Assembly: GCF_022179185.1 (NCBI RefSeq)
Contig: NZ_BPQJ01000003.1
Span: 152,459 to 216,458, forward strand
Origin: Methylobacterium frigidaeris
GTDB taxonomy: Bacteria > Pseudomonadota > Alphaproteobacteria > Rhizobiales > Beijerinckiaceae
DNA length: 64,000 bases
Direction: 5' to 3'
The position numbers and the translations under genes were made by a program. Under the pieces are notes generated by a model that was not told where the DNA came from, made no database searches, and was given only the letters and a program-made list of their open reading frames with translations. Positions 44,633-53,850 of this stretch are shown here, piece by piece; position 1 is the stretch's first letter, and each line of letters begins with the position of its first letter.

Positions 44633-46018
44633 ATGCGAGCAGCACACCGTCTTCCCGCCTCCCTCCGGCGCGGGCTCCTCCTCGGCGCGATGTGCCTGCC
44701 GGCCGGGCTCGCGGGCGCGGCGAGCGGGCCGCGTCCCGCGATCTCCCCCGCTCCGCCCCCGCCGCCGGCCGCCACGAGCAGCCTTCCGAGCAGCCCTGCC
44801 GGCTACGCCCTCGGGCCGCTCGACCGCATCCGGCTGCGAGTGTTCGAGTGGCGGGCGAGCCGCGACGAGATCTTCGCCTGGACGGCGCTCAACGACGAGT
44901 TCACCATCGGGGCCGACGGCACGCTGTCCCTGCCGATCATCGGCGACATCCCGGTGGCCGGCCTGCCGACCCGCGAGGTCGGCCGGCTGGTGGCCAGGCG
45001 CCTGCGCGACCGGATGGACCTGGCGGACCCGCCCGATACCGCGGTCGAGATCGCCGTCTACCGGCCGTTCTACATCAGCGGTGCCGTCGACAAGCCCGGG
45101 GAATACGCCTTCCGGCCGGGGCTCACCGTCGGCAAGGCGGTGGCGCTGGCCGGCGGACCGCCGCGGGTCACCGATGGCGGGCTGCTGCGCCTGGAGCGCG
45201 ACGCGATCACCGCGCGCGGCGACCTCGCCGGCCTGCAGAAGGACCGCGACCAGCTCACCCTGCGGCTGGCGCGCTTCGCCGCCGAGCGCGACGACAAGCC
45301 GAAATTCGAGCTGCCGAAGGAGCTGACGGGGCGCCCGGATCCCGGCTTGCTGGCGCTCATCGACCGCGAGACCTCGATCTTCGAGGCGCGGCGCAAGGCG
45401 CTGGCGACCCAGGTCGACGCCATCGAGGATCTCAAGCGCTTCCTGCGCCAGCAGATCGACGCGCTCAACGGCCAGCTCGCCACCATCGACACCCAGATCA
45501 AGCTGATCGCCACCGAGATCCGCAGCAACGAGCAGCTCGCCGAGCGCGGCCTCGCCACGCAGCAGCGCACCATCGCGGCAGGCCGCTCGATGGCGCAGAT
45601 GGAGAGCGAGAAGCTGCGCACCACCACCGACCTCCTGCGGGCCCGCGAATCGATCTCGCGCGCCGACCTCTCGATCCTCGACCTGCGCAGCCGGCGCGCC
45701 ACCGAGGTCACGGCTGAGATGCGCGACACCCAGCGGATGCTGGAGCAGCTGAAGCCCCGGATCGAGGTGGCCGAGCGGCTGATCATCGAGGCCGAGGTCT
45801 CCGCTCCGCGCTTCCTCACCGACCGCGCCCAGGCCCGCCGCGCCAAGCCGACCTACCGCGTCAGCCGCCAGACCGGCACGGCAGTGCAGGAGATCGGCGC
45901 CGACGAGACCACGACGCTGATGCCGGGCGATTCCGTGAGCGTCGAACTGCCCAACATCGACCTGCCGGCCGTGTCCTGGCCGGCGCCGCGGACGGGGGCG
46001 ATGACGTCGTTGAATTAG
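44633..46018 (+). CDS. Polysaccharide export protein, ExoF/OPX-like
   Basis: A 461-residue exported protein with a signal peptide (LRRGLLLGAMCLPAGLAGA). A polysaccharide export domain follows at about 60-145 (GYALGPLDRIRLRVFEW ... TREVGRLVARRL), then an SLBB-type segment (YISGAVDKPGEYAFRPGLTV) and a long coiled coil at about 185-420. This is the ExoF layout of rhizobial succinoglycan loci, in which the coiled coil spans the periplasm. There is no lipobox cysteine. It would work with the ExoP-like copolymerase at 51.6 kb. Confidence 0.9.
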   Translation: MRAAHRLPASLRRGLLLGAMCLPAGLAGAASGPRPAISPAPPPPPAATSSLPSSPAGYALGPLDRIRLRVFEWRASRDEIFAWTALNDEFTIGADGTLSLPIIGDIPVAGLPTREVGRLVARRLRDRMDLADPPDTAVEIAVYRPFYISGAVDKPGEYAFRPGLTVGKAVALAGGPPRVTDGGLLRLERDAITARGDLAGLQKDRDQLTLRLARFAAERDDKPKFELPKELTGRPDPGLLALIDRETSIFEARRKALATQVDAIEDLKRFLRQQIDALNGQLATIDTQIKLIATEIRSNEQLAERGLATQQRTIAAGRSMAQMESEKLRTTTDLLRARESISRADLSILDLRSRRATEVTAEMRDTQRMLEQLKPRIEVAERLIIEAEVSAPRFLTDRAQARRAKPTYRVSRQTGTAVQEIGADETTTLMPGDSVSVELPNIDLPAVSWPAPRTGAMTSLN

Positions 46019-46030
46019 CGGTTCAACGCG

Positions 46031-46052
46031 TGAAGAGTGACGAAACTCTTCA
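46031..46052. terminator. Hairpin after the export gene
   Basis: TGAAGAGT and ACTCTTCA form a perfect 8-base stem with a 6-base loop, 12 bases after the stop. No T tract follows, so it may stabilise the 3' end rather than terminate. Confidence 0.45.
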
Positions 46053-46083
46053 TACCGCCCCGGTCGTCATAAAGCTTCGCGTC

Positions 46084-46114
46084 ATTCCGGGGCCGCGCAA
46101 GCGGACCCCGGAAT
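46084..46114. repeat. REP-like palindrome
   Basis: ATTCCGGGG and CCCCGGAAT (9-base perfect stem, 13-base loop) share the core TTCCGGGGCCGCG with 42056-42096. It lies between the convergent export gene and the small membrane-protein gene. Confidence 0.7.
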
Positions 46115-46169
46115 CCGGACACCCAGGTGGCGAAGGTCGCGTGCTCCCGGCGGCGGATGCGTGACCGCG

Positions 46170-46550
46170 TCACCGCCGCCCGCGCCACCACGCGACGACG
46201 CGCGCCCACTTCGCCGCCAACCACCGGGCCGACCGCTCCAGCGCCGGCTTCATGCCCGGCAGGTCCTCGCTGAGGAGGGCGAGCCCCAGCGGCAGCATCC
46301 ACAGGCCGAAGATCGGCAGGATCGCGAGGAAGCCGCCCAGGATCAGCAGCAGGGCAGCCGGGATCCTGACCCAGCGCCGGGACGGCGCGCGCAGCCAAGC
46401 GATAGAATCGCCGACCCGCTTGGGCAGGAGGTCGAGCAGCCGGGCGATCCGGTCGTCCCAGGCCTGGGCCAGCGGATTCGGGGAGCCTTGCGAGGATGTC
46501 GGCATCGCCGTGGGGACGCGCGGGCGCGCCGAGGTGTCGTCGGGGATCAT
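46170..46550 (-). CDS. Small membrane protein of unknown function
   Basis: A 126-residue protein with one or two adjoining membrane segments (IPAALLLILGGFLAILPIFG, then LWMLPLGLALLSEDLPG) and amphipathic flanks. The C-terminus is basic and Trp-rich (WLAAKWARVVAWWRGRR). The hydrophobic GGFLAILPIFGLWMLPLGLALL pattern is widespread in small alphaproteobacterial proteins of unknown function. The ATG at 46550 is preferred; an upstream TTG adds four residues. It is divergent from the COG3146-like gene. Confidence 0.75.
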   Translation of the reverse strand: MIPDDTSARPRVPTAMPTSSQGSPNPLAQAWDDRIARLLDLLPKRVGDSIAWLRAPSRRWVRIPAALLLILGGFLAILPIFGLWMLPLGLALLSEDLPGMKPALERSARWLAAKWARVVAWWRGRR

Positions 46551-46663
46551 GGTGCGAAACAAAGCGGCAAGGTGGCCGGACGGTTCCCAATCCTGCGGGT
46601 CACCGGGCCTGCGAGGCCGCGCCGCATTGCCGAGACACGGCCTGCGACCTAACTCCAGGTCCC

Positions 46664-47884
46664 ATGGAGAAGACCGGCGAAGCAGGGTGCGGCGCCACCC
46701 CGGCGGCGGGCGCCTTGCAGGTCCGCGTCGTCCAGCGCATCTCCGAGATCGCGGCGGCCGATTGGGATCGCTGCGCCCTCTCGGCCGAATCGCTCGCGGG
46801 GGCGGCCGAGAGCCACAACCCCTTCGTCAGCCACGCCTTCCTGTCGGCGCTGGAGGATTCCGCCTGCGTCGGCGGCCGCACCGGCTGGCTGCCGCTGCAC
46901 GTCGCCGCCGAGCGCGATCGCCAGGTCATGGGTTACGCGCCCTGCTACCTGAAATCCCACTCCCAGGGCGAGTACGTGTTCGATCACGGCTGGGCTGACG
47001 CGTTCGAGCGCGCCGGCGGCCGCTACTACCCGAAGCTCCAGGTCAGCGTACCGTTCACGCCCGTGACGGGGCCGCGCTTCCTGATCGCCCCGGGCGAGGA
47101 CCCGGAGGAGGCCACCGCCGCTCTCGTCGCCGGCCTGCGGGCGTTGCGCCGGCAGGTCGAGGCCTCGTCGATCCACGCCACGTTCCTGCCCGAGGTCGAG
47201 GCCGAGCGGGCGGGCGAGCTCGGCTTCCTGCGCCGGGTCGACCAGCAGTTCCACTGGGACAATGCCGGCTATTCCAGCTTCGACGATTTCCTCGGGGCGC
47301 TCGCCTCGCGCAAGCGCAAGGCGATCAAGCGCGAGCGGCGCGACGCGCTCGCGGCCGGGCTCACGGTCGAGTGGGTCACCGGCTCCGACCTGACGGAGGC
47401 GCATTGGGATGCCTTCTACCGGTTCTATCGGGATACCGGCTCGCGCAAATGGGGCCGGCCCTATCTCAACCGGCGCTTCTTCTCGCTCATCGGCGAGCGC
47501 ATGCCGGAACGCATCCTGCTGGTGATGGCCCGGCGCGAGGGGCAATACGTGGCCGGTGCCATCAACCTGATCGGCGACCGCGCCCTCTACGGCCGCAACT
47601 GGGGCTGCATCGAGGACCATCCGTTCCTGCATTTCGAGGTCTGCTATTACCAGGCGATCGACTTCGCGATCAGCCGCGGCCTCGCCCGGGTCGAGGCCGG
47701 CGCACAGGGCGAGCACAAGCTCGCCCGGGGCTACCGCCCGGTCATCACGCACTCGGCCCACGACATCGCCGATCCCGGCCTGCGCGCGGCGATCGCCGAC
47801 TACCTCGCCCGCGAGGCGCGCCACGTCGAAGCGGCGGCGGAAGCCCTCGACTCGGCGACGCCGTTCCGGAAGGGCGAGGACTAA
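46664..47884 (+). CDS. GNAT-fold peptidogalycan-type protein (COG3146-like)
   Basis: A 406-residue cytosolic protein of the widespread group annotated as GNAT or peptidogalycan biosynthesis. Diagnostic stretches are NPFVSHAFLSALEDSACVGG, the YCLKSHSQGEYVFDHGWA-like YLKSHSQGEYVFDHGWAD, FTPVTGPRFL, QQFHWDN and ALASRKRKAIKRERRDA. HPFLHFEVCYYQAIDFAI and GAQGEHKLARGYRPVITHS follow. Two FemAB-like GNAT halves are expected. Its biochemical role is not established. It does not look like an exopolysaccharide gene and probably belongs with the HIT and amidohydrolase genes downstream. Confidence 0.88.
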   Translation: MEKTGEAGCGATPAAGALQVRVVQRISEIAAADWDRCALSAESLAGAAESHNPFVSHAFLSALEDSACVGGRTGWLPLHVAAERDRQVMGYAPCYLKSHSQGEYVFDHGWADAFERAGGRYYPKLQVSVPFTPVTGPRFLIAPGEDPEEATAALVAGLRALRRQVEASSIHATFLPEVEAERAGELGFLRRVDQQFHWDNAGYSSFDDFLGALASRKRKAIKRERRDALAAGLTVEWVTGSDLTEAHWDAFYRFYRDTGSRKWGRPYLNRRFFSLIGERMPERILLVMARREGQYVAGAINLIGDRALYGRNWGCIEDHPFLHFEVCYYQAIDFAISRGLARVEAGAQGEHKLARGYRPVITHSAHDIADPGLRAAIADYLAREARHVEAAAEALDSATPFRKGED

Positions 47885-47969
47885 CAGCACCGTAGCGCAC
47901 CGTCTTCCAGGCAGCTACGCTCGCCGAACGGGGCCCGCAAAGAGGCTCCGGTTCGGGAGCGACAACGTC

Positions 47970-49331
47970 ATGCGGACGAACGAGGGAGGGCGCGGATTCG
48001 CGTCCCGCCGATTCCTGCTGGGCTGCATCGGGGCGGTCGTCACCGCGCTCGCCACGCCGGCCCTGGCGGATCAGGCCCTGAGGCCACGCGGCGGCGAGGC
48101 TCTGGCGCCGGCCCGGCCGGAGGAGGTCGGGCTGTCCTCCGAGCGGCTCGGCCGGATCAGCCACGTGATGCAGGAGGAGGTGGCGGCCGGCCGCCTGCCC
48201 GGCGCCGTGGTGATGATCGCCCGGCGCGGCCGCCTCGCCTATGCCGAGAGCTTCGGGTTCCGCGACAAGGCCGCCGGGGCGCCGCTGGCCAAGGACGCGA
48301 TCTTCCGCATCTACTCGATGACGAAGCCGCTCGCCTCGGTCGCCGCGATGACGCTGGTCGAGGACGGCCGGCTCCAGCTCACCGACACGGTCTCGAAATA
48401 CCTGCCCGAGTTCAAGGACCTGAAGGTGGCGGCAAGCCGCCCCAACGCGCTGGGCGAAGCCTCGCCCGACCTCGTGCCGGCGGAACGCGCGCCGACCGTG
48501 CAGGACCTCCTGCGCCATACTGCCGGCCTCGCCTACGGCGAGATCACCACCAACCCGGTGGTGAAGGCAGCCTACGCCAAAGCCGGCCTGTTCAAGCCCG
48601 ACTTCGACTACAACACCACCGACCTCACCCCGGAGGAATTCACGACGCGGATCGCGGCGGCGCCGCTGGCCTACCAGCCGGGCACGGTCTGGCAGTACAG
48701 CTTGGCCGTCGACGTGCTCGGCCGCGTCGTCGAGAAGGCCTCGGGCCAGCGCCTCGGCGACTACCTCGCGGAGCGGGTGCTGCGGCCGCTGAAGATGAGC
48801 GAGACCGGCTTCTCGGTGCCCGCCGAGAAGACCGGCCGGATCGCCCAGGCCCTGCCGAACGATCCCGCCACCGGGGCGCCGAACCGGCTCATCGACGGCG
48901 CGGTGCCGAAGAACGATTCCGGCGGCGCCGGCGGCTACGGCACGGCCGCGGATTACCTTCGCTTCGCCCAGGCGCTCCTCGACGGCGGCAGCCTCGACGG
49001 TGCCCGGGTGCTCAGCCGCACCAGCGTCGAACTCATGACCGCCGACCATCTCGGCGACCGGATCAGGCCGGTGGTCAGCCCCGGCGAGCTGCTGATGGGC
49101 GTGCCCGGCTACACGTTCGGCCTCGGCTTCATGGTGCGGAAGGACGCCGGCATCGCCGGCGTGCCGGGCTCCAAGGGCGAGTTCCTATGGGCGGGCTATG
49201 CCGGCACGTTCTTCTGGGTCGATCCCAAGGAGGACCTGGCGGTGGTGATGATGACCCAGGCACCGGGACCGAGCCGGGCCTATTATCGGCGCGAGATCAA
49301 GCAGCTCGTCTACGGCGCCATCGCCGATTGA
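47970..49331 (+). CDS. Serine hydrolase, class C beta-lactamase family
   Basis: A 453-residue exported enzyme. The leader ASRRFLLGCIGAVVTALATP, with SRRFL, is Tat-like. The catalytic serine and lysine are in IYSMTKPLAS (SxxK), the tyrosine motif is WQYSLAVDVLG (YSx) and the late motif region is GYAGTFFWVDP, with HxG replaced. Family members include esterases and D-aminopeptidases as well as beta-lactamases; the GTFFWVDPKEDLAVV ending is typical of the esterase-like members. The substrate is unknown, and there is no sign that it is a true antibiotic resistance gene. Confidence 0.9.
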   Translation: MRTNEGGRGFASRRFLLGCIGAVVTALATPALADQALRPRGGEALAPARPEEVGLSSERLGRISHVMQEEVAAGRLPGAVVMIARRGRLAYAESFGFRDKAAGAPLAKDAIFRIYSMTKPLASVAAMTLVEDGRLQLTDTVSKYLPEFKDLKVAASRPNALGEASPDLVPAERAPTVQDLLRHTAGLAYGEITTNPVVKAAYAKAGLFKPDFDYNTTDLTPEEFTTRIAAAPLAYQPGTVWQYSLAVDVLGRVVEKASGQRLGDYLAERVLRPLKMSETGFSVPAEKTGRIAQALPNDPATGAPNRLIDGAVPKNDSGGAGGYGTAADYLRFAQALLDGGSLDGARVLSRTSVELMTADHLGDRIRPVVSPGELLMGVPGYTFGLGFMVRKDAGIAGVPGSKGEFLWAGYAGTFFWVDPKEDLAVVMMTQAPGPSRAYYRREIKQLVYGAIAD

Positions 49332-49450
49332 GGCATCGGGGGCGCGGGCAGTCATGCATCCGCGCCCCTGGACTCAGATGTACCGGCACCGGAGGATGCG
49401 CGCCGTCCGGCCCGCGCATCACGGGCCGAAGTCCGGAGCGTTCAAGCCGC

Positions 49451-50620
49451 ATGTCCCCGATCGACCGCATCTCCGCCGACCTCGAGGCGCTCACCGCCAT
49501 CCGACGCGATTTCCACGCCCATCCCGAGCTCGGCTTCGAGGAGGTGCGCACCTCCGGCATCGTGGCGGACAAGCTCGCCTCCTGGGGGATCGAGGTGCAT
49601 CGCGAGGTCGGCCGCACCGGCGTCGTCGGCATCCTCAAGGGCCGCGGCACCAGCACCCGGCGCATCGGGCTGCGCGCCGACATGGACGCCCTGCCGATCG
49701 AGGAGGCGACCAACCTCCCCTACCGCTCGACCGTGCCGGGCAAGATGCACGCCTGCGGCCATGACGGCCACACCACGATGCTGCTCGGGGCCGCCAAGTA
49801 CCTGGCCGAGACCCGCGACTTCGACGGGACCGCGGTGTTCATCTTCCAGCCCGCGGAGGAGGGCCTGGGGGGAGCCCGCGCCATGCTGGCCGACGGGCTG
49901 TTCGCGCGCTTCCCCTGCGACGAGGTCTACGGCCTGCACAACAACCCGAGCGGGCGGACCGGCGAGCTCTCGGTGCGGCCCGGCCCCGCCATGGCGGCGG
50001 CCGACTTCTTCGACATCCGGATCATCGGCCGCGGCGCCCACGGGGCGCAGCCGAACCGCGGCATCGACCCTGTGGTCGTCCAGGCCGCCCTGGTCCAGGC
50101 GCTGCAGACCATCGTCAGCCGCAATGCCGACCCGCTGCAATCGGCGGTGCTCTCGATCACCCAGGTCCATGCCGGCGCGGCCTACAACGTCATCCCGGAG
50201 GAGGCCCACCTCGCCGGCACGATCCGCACCTTCGACGACGACATCCGCGCCCTGGTCGCCAGGCGCATGCGCGAGATCGCGGCCGGCGTGGCGGCGACCT
50301 TCGGGGCCGAGATCACGGTCGAGATCCGCGACATCTTCTCGGTTCTGCGCAACAGCGAGGAGCAGACCCGCGCCGCCGCCGAGATCGCCACCGAATTGTT
50401 CGGCGCGGCCAAGGTCGACACCACGCCCGAGCCCAAGATGGGCAGCGAGGACTTCGCCGACATGCTGCACGCGGTGCCGGGCGCCTATGCCTGGCTCGGG
50501 GGCAAGGCCGGCGCGAACCTGCACAACGCCGCCTTCGATTTCGACGACGCGATCATCCCGCTCGGGGCGGCGTACCTCGCACGGCTGGTCGAGCGGCGTT
50601 CGGCGGCGGCGGCTGGCTGA
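49451..50620 (+). CDS. M20 family amidohydrolase
   Basis: A 389-residue cytosolic metallo-amidohydrolase of the M20D (hippurate hydrolase/N-acyl-amino-acid hydrolase) group. Signatures are IRRDFHAHPELGFEE, RADMDALPIEE, HACGHDGHTTMLLGAA and the catalytic glutamate region FQPAEEGLGGARAML. GRGAHGAQPNRGIDPV marks the dimerisation domain, and PKMGSEDFADML is near the end. It releases an amino acid from an N-acyl conjugate; the natural substrate is unknown. Start chosen at ATG 49451 (MSPIDRIS). Confidence 0.93.
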   Translation: MSPIDRISADLEALTAIRRDFHAHPELGFEEVRTSGIVADKLASWGIEVHREVGRTGVVGILKGRGTSTRRIGLRADMDALPIEEATNLPYRSTVPGKMHACGHDGHTTMLLGAAKYLAETRDFDGTAVFIFQPAEEGLGGARAMLADGLFARFPCDEVYGLHNNPSGRTGELSVRPGPAMAAADFFDIRIIGRGAHGAQPNRGIDPVVVQAALVQALQTIVSRNADPLQSAVLSITQVHAGAAYNVIPEEAHLAGTIRTFDDDIRALVARRMREIAAGVAATFGAEITVEIRDIFSVLRNSEEQTRAAAEIATELFGAAKVDTTPEPKMGSEDFADMLHAVPGAYAWLGGKAGANLHNAAFDFDDAIIPLGAAYLARLVERRSAAAAG

Positions 50621-50676
50621 GGCCGGTTCCGGGCGGAAGGGCGTTCGGGTAAGGTCCGGGCGACACCATCTCTCAG

Positions 50677-50714
50677 CGTCATCCCGGGTTCCGCTGCGCG
50701 GCCCCGGGCTGACG
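50677..50714. repeat. REP-like palindrome
   Basis: CGTCATCCCGGG and CCCGGGCTGACG pair as CGTCA/TGACG and CCCGGG/CCCGGG, with one unpaired base in each arm. It lies between the amidohydrolase and the HIT gene, and its arms resemble those at 2881-2911. Confidence 0.65.
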
Positions 50715-50767
50715 GGAGGGTGGCACGATCGGCGAGCGAGCCGATCAGACTCGACCAGGACAGGACG

Positions 50768-51199
50768 ATGACCGGAACCGCCTACGACCCCCAGAACATC
50801 TTCGGCAAGATCCTCCGGGGCGAGGTGCCCTGCCACAAAGTCTACGAGAACGAGCACGTCATCGCGTTCATGGACGTGATGCCCCAGGCCGACGGCCACA
50901 CGCTGGTGGTACCCAAGGCCGCGAGCCGCAACCTCCTCGACGCAGATCCGGCCGCGCTCGGCCACCTCTACGCCGCGGTGCAGATCGTGGCGCGCGCCGC
51001 CAAGGCGGCCTTCGCGGCCGATGGCGTGGCGGTCTACCAGTACAACGAGGCGGCGGCTGGCCAGACCGTGTTCCACCTCCACGTCCACGTCCTGCCCCGG
51101 CACGAGGGCGTGTCACCGCGCCGCCACGTCGACGGCATGGCGGATCCGGCGGTGCTGGCGCAGCATGCGGAGCGGATCCGGGCGGCGCTCGCGCATTGA
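50768..51199 (+). CDS. HIT family nucleotide-binding protein
   Basis: A 143-residue histidine-triad protein, probably an Hnt/HINT-like hydrolase of nucleotide phosphoramidates or AMP conjugates in the cytosol. The triad motif is HLHVHVLPR (HxHxHxx). The N-terminal DPQNIFGKILRGEVPCHKVY and ADGHTLVVPKAASRNLLD are family-typical. The start at ATG 50768 has AGGAC just upstream. Length is normal for the group. Confidence 0.93.
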   Translation: MTGTAYDPQNIFGKILRGEVPCHKVYENEHVIAFMDVMPQADGHTLVVPKAASRNLLDADPAALGHLYAAVQIVARAAKAAFAADGVAVYQYNEAAAGQTVFHLHVHVLPRHEGVSPRRHVDGMADPAVLAQHAERIRAALAH

Positions 51200-51599
51200 T
51201 CCGTCGACCGGTCGCAAGCCGCCACACAGGCGGGATCGCATCCATCGCGTACTGCCACCCGCGCCGTGCTCGCGGCTTCCGGCCAGGGAGCGGTCGTGCC
51301 GGACTTGAACCAGGGCGGGCAGGGGCCCCGCCGCATCAGGCACCCTGCGCAAGCAACTCATCGCTGTCCGATTCACGGTCGCTCGCGTGGGAGATCAGCC
51401 GTGCCTCGCAGTCCAGCCTGATCAGGCGCATCGCTGAGCCCAGGATGTGCGCCGGCTGACAGGATAGGTGCCGACGCTGGCACACTTGGCGTGCACATTT
51501 GGGAGAGGGGACCTGCGCTTCCTGTCTTCCCGGACAACTCCGCCCACAGGGAGAAGGGGGAGCCTGCCGTGTCCTCGAGCGGCTCGGATCACCCGCTCC
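51200..51599. other. Intergenic region between convergent genes
   Basis: About 400 bases between the HIT gene and the end of the copolymerase gene (minus). I see no gene or clear terminator. A minus-strand GGTTCAAGTCC (51299-51312 area) resembles a tRNA T-arm, but no cloverleaf can be built around it. Confidence 0.5.
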
Positions 51600-53753
51600 C
51601 TACTTCCGCAGATCCGCATCCGTCACGACGAGCCGCGGTCGGCGGTTCGGGCCGATCGCCGTCAGCGCCCGATCCACCGCCGAGAGGCGGCCGCGCCGGG
51701 CGCTGACGGCGAGGAGGAGCGCCGGGATGCGCTCGTCGGCGATCAGGCGCTCCGTCACCACGTCACCGCCGACGAGGCCGAGATCGACGACGACGACGTC
51801 GGCATCGCTGCGCAGGAGCGCGTCCGCGAAGTGACCGGCGAGGTCCCGCGGCAGGTCCGACGGGCGGGGCAGCACCCGCAGGCCGGACGGCAGGGGCACG
51901 AGGGCGTCGGCGAGGGGCGCGCGGGCGCGCAAGGTTCCGGCGAGGTCCCGGGGCGCGGCGGCGCCGAGGTCGCGGGTGAGCAGCCCCTTCGGGTCGGCAT
52001 CGACCAGAATCACCCGCTCGCGGTCCGCGGCCGCCGAGAGGGCGAGCGAGCGGGCGAGCACCGACTTGCCGGCCCGGTCGTCACCCGCGGTGACGAGGAC
52101 GACGAGGGGGTTGCCACCCGACTTGCCGCCCGACTTGCCGTCCAGCTTGGCGCCCGGCTCGGCGGCGAGGCGGTGGCGCAGGCGCGCGAGCGCCACCTCG
52201 TAGGCCCCGTCGCCCCGGGTGGTGCCGAAATCGGCCCGCAGGGCCGCGGCGCTCGCGGCCTTGCGGGGCGCCCGCGGCAGGGCGTCGAGGCCGGTGCGGC
52301 CGAGATGGCCTTCGAGGCGACGGCGCGAACGGACGCGGCCGGCGAGCAGTTCGAGCCCGAGGCTGCCGACGAGGCCGAGGCCGAGGCCGGCGACCAGGGC
52401 GGCGCCGAACACGACCGGGGTCGGCGGGCCGATGCGCTTCTCCGGCGGCGAGGCCGGCGAGATGATGCGCGAGGCCGAGGTGTCGAGGCGCTGCTGCTCC
52501 TGCAGCTCCCGGGCCCGGACCAGGAAGGCCTCGTAGACCGCCCGGCTCGCCTCGACCTGACGTTCCAGCTCGCGCAGCTGCACGAAGTCGTCGCCGACCT
52601 TCAGCGCCTCGGCCTTGCGCCGATCCAGGGTCGTGGTGAGGACCCGGGCGCTCGCCTGGGCGGCCTCGAAGTCGTTGCGGCTCGCCGCGGCGATGCGGCG
52701 GATCTCGGCCTCGATCGCCGCGCGCAGGGCCTTCTCCTGCACCACCGCCGCCATGTAGCTCGGATGGCGCCTCCCCAAGGTCTCCTCGGCATCGGCGCGC
52801 AGGCGCTCGACGCCCGCGAGCTGCCCGCGCAGGGCCGTGATGGTCGGGTTCTGGACGATCTCGTTGGCGGAATCGAAGCGCCCGCCCGAGAGCACGCTCT
52901 CGATCTGGCGCAGGCGGGCGCCGGCCTCCAGCGCCTTCGCCCGGGCGGCACCGAGCTGGTCGCTGAGCTGGGTCAGCTGCTGCTCGCTCACCAGCTGCGA
53001 GCGGGTGCCGACGATGTTGCGCTTCGCCCGGAAGGCTTGCGCCTTGTCCTCCGCCTGGCGCAGGGCCTCGCGCAGCTCGGCCAAGCGCCCCTCGATCGCC
53101 TCGCCGGCCCGGCGGGTCGTGTCGGAGCGCGTCGCCGCATCGCGGGCGAGGTAGGTCTCGGCGATGCCGCGGGCGAGACGGGCGGCCTTCTCACGGTCCT
53201 CGGAGGTGACGCCGAGCTCGAGCACGAAGCTGCGCTCCAGGCGCCGCGCCCCCACGCGGTCGCGCAGGATCCTGAGCGCCGTCAGCCTGGGATCGGCCGG
53301 CGGCTCGGTGCGGCCGGTGAGCCGCGCGACCAGGCCCTTGATCGCGCCGAGCAGGGTCTCGCGGCCCTGGAACTCGGGGTCCTGCGTGAGGTCGAACCGG
53401 TCGACGGCCCGGCCGAGCACGTCGTCGGATGTCAGGACCCGGAGCTGGCTGTCGACGAGGAGGAGGCTCGCGTCGCTCGCCTGATCCGGCGGGGTCAGCC
53501 CGTCCTTGACCACCTGCAGCCCGCGCGGATCGATCAGGATCTGCGTCGAGGCGGCGTATTGCGGCGGGTTCAGCTGCGTCCAGGCCGCCGCGGCGGCGAG
53601 GCACAGCACGACGGGCAGCAGCACCGTGAGCCAGCGCAGGCGCACGGTGCGCAGGATCTCCCGCGGGTCGAGGAACCAGGGCTCGCGCCCCTCCTCCCTC
53701 CGCGGGACCGCACCGATGAGCAGCCCGTTTCGGACATTCTCGACCATGGTCAT
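51600..53753 (-). CDS. Exopolysaccharide copolymerase/autokinase, ExoP/Wzc-like
   Basis: A 717-residue inner-membrane protein that sets chain length and drives export of the polymer. A Wzz domain with membrane segments near 40-60 (LRWLTVLLPVVLCLAAAAAW) and about 435-460 encloses a long periplasmic coiled coil. The cytosolic P-loop part has Walker A in TAGDDRAGKSVLARSLALSA, Walker A' in VILVDADPKG and a later VVVVDLGLVGGD. The C-terminus ends VVTDADLRK with no tyrosine cluster, so classical BY-kinase autophosphorylation is doubtful. The start is ATG 53753 or 53747. Confidence 0.9.
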   Translation of the reverse strand: MTMVENVRNGLLIGAVPRREEGREPWFLDPREILRTVRLRWLTVLLPVVLCLAAAAAWTQLNPPQYAASTQILIDPRGLQVVKDGLTPPDQASDASLLLVDSQLRVLTSDDVLGRAVDRFDLTQDPEFQGRETLLGAIKGLVARLTGRTEPPADPRLTALRILRDRVGARRLERSFVLELGVTSEDREKAARLARGIAETYLARDAATRSDTTRRAGEAIEGRLAELREALRQAEDKAQAFRAKRNIVGTRSQLVSEQQLTQLSDQLGAARAKALEAGARLRQIESVLSGGRFDSANEIVQNPTITALRGQLAGVERLRADAEETLGRRHPSYMAAVVQEKALRAAIEAEIRRIAAASRNDFEAAQASARVLTTTLDRRKAEALKVGDDFVQLRELERQVEASRAVYEAFLVRARELQEQQRLDTSASRIISPASPPEKRIGPPTPVVFGAALVAGLGLGLVGSLGLELLAGRVRSRRRLEGHLGRTGLDALPRAPRKAASAAALRADFGTTRGDGAYEVALARLRHRLAAEPGAKLDGKSGGKSGGNPLVVLVTAGDDRAGKSVLARSLALSAAADRERVILVDADPKGLLTRDLGAAAPRDLAGTLRARAPLADALVPLPSGLRVLPRPSDLPRDLAGHFADALLRSDADVVVVDLGLVGGDVVTERLIADERIPALLLAVSARRGRLSAVDRALTAIGPNRRPRLVVTDADLRK

Positions 53754-53850
53754 GATGCGCCCAAGGCTCCCCAAAGGCTCTCGCTGCGGGTCGGACCTGT
53801 TCCGTTCCGGGACGATCGGACGGGAAAACAGTCCTCGTGACCGCTCCGCT

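Noticed and set aside
47970..49331. Beta-lactamase resistance gene
   Set aside because: The SxxK motif is present but the late motif and overall sequence fit esterase-like class C family members; no support for antibiotic hydrolysis.
51295..51315. Minus-strand GGTTCAAGTCC resembling a tRNA T-arm
   Set aside because: No matching acceptor stem, anticodon arm or CCA can be placed around it; at most an old tRNA fragment or attachment-site remnant.
51468..53840. 790-codon plus-strand frame opposite the copolymerase gene
   Set aside because: No recognisable domains; the minus strand encodes a well-supported copolymerase over the same bases.
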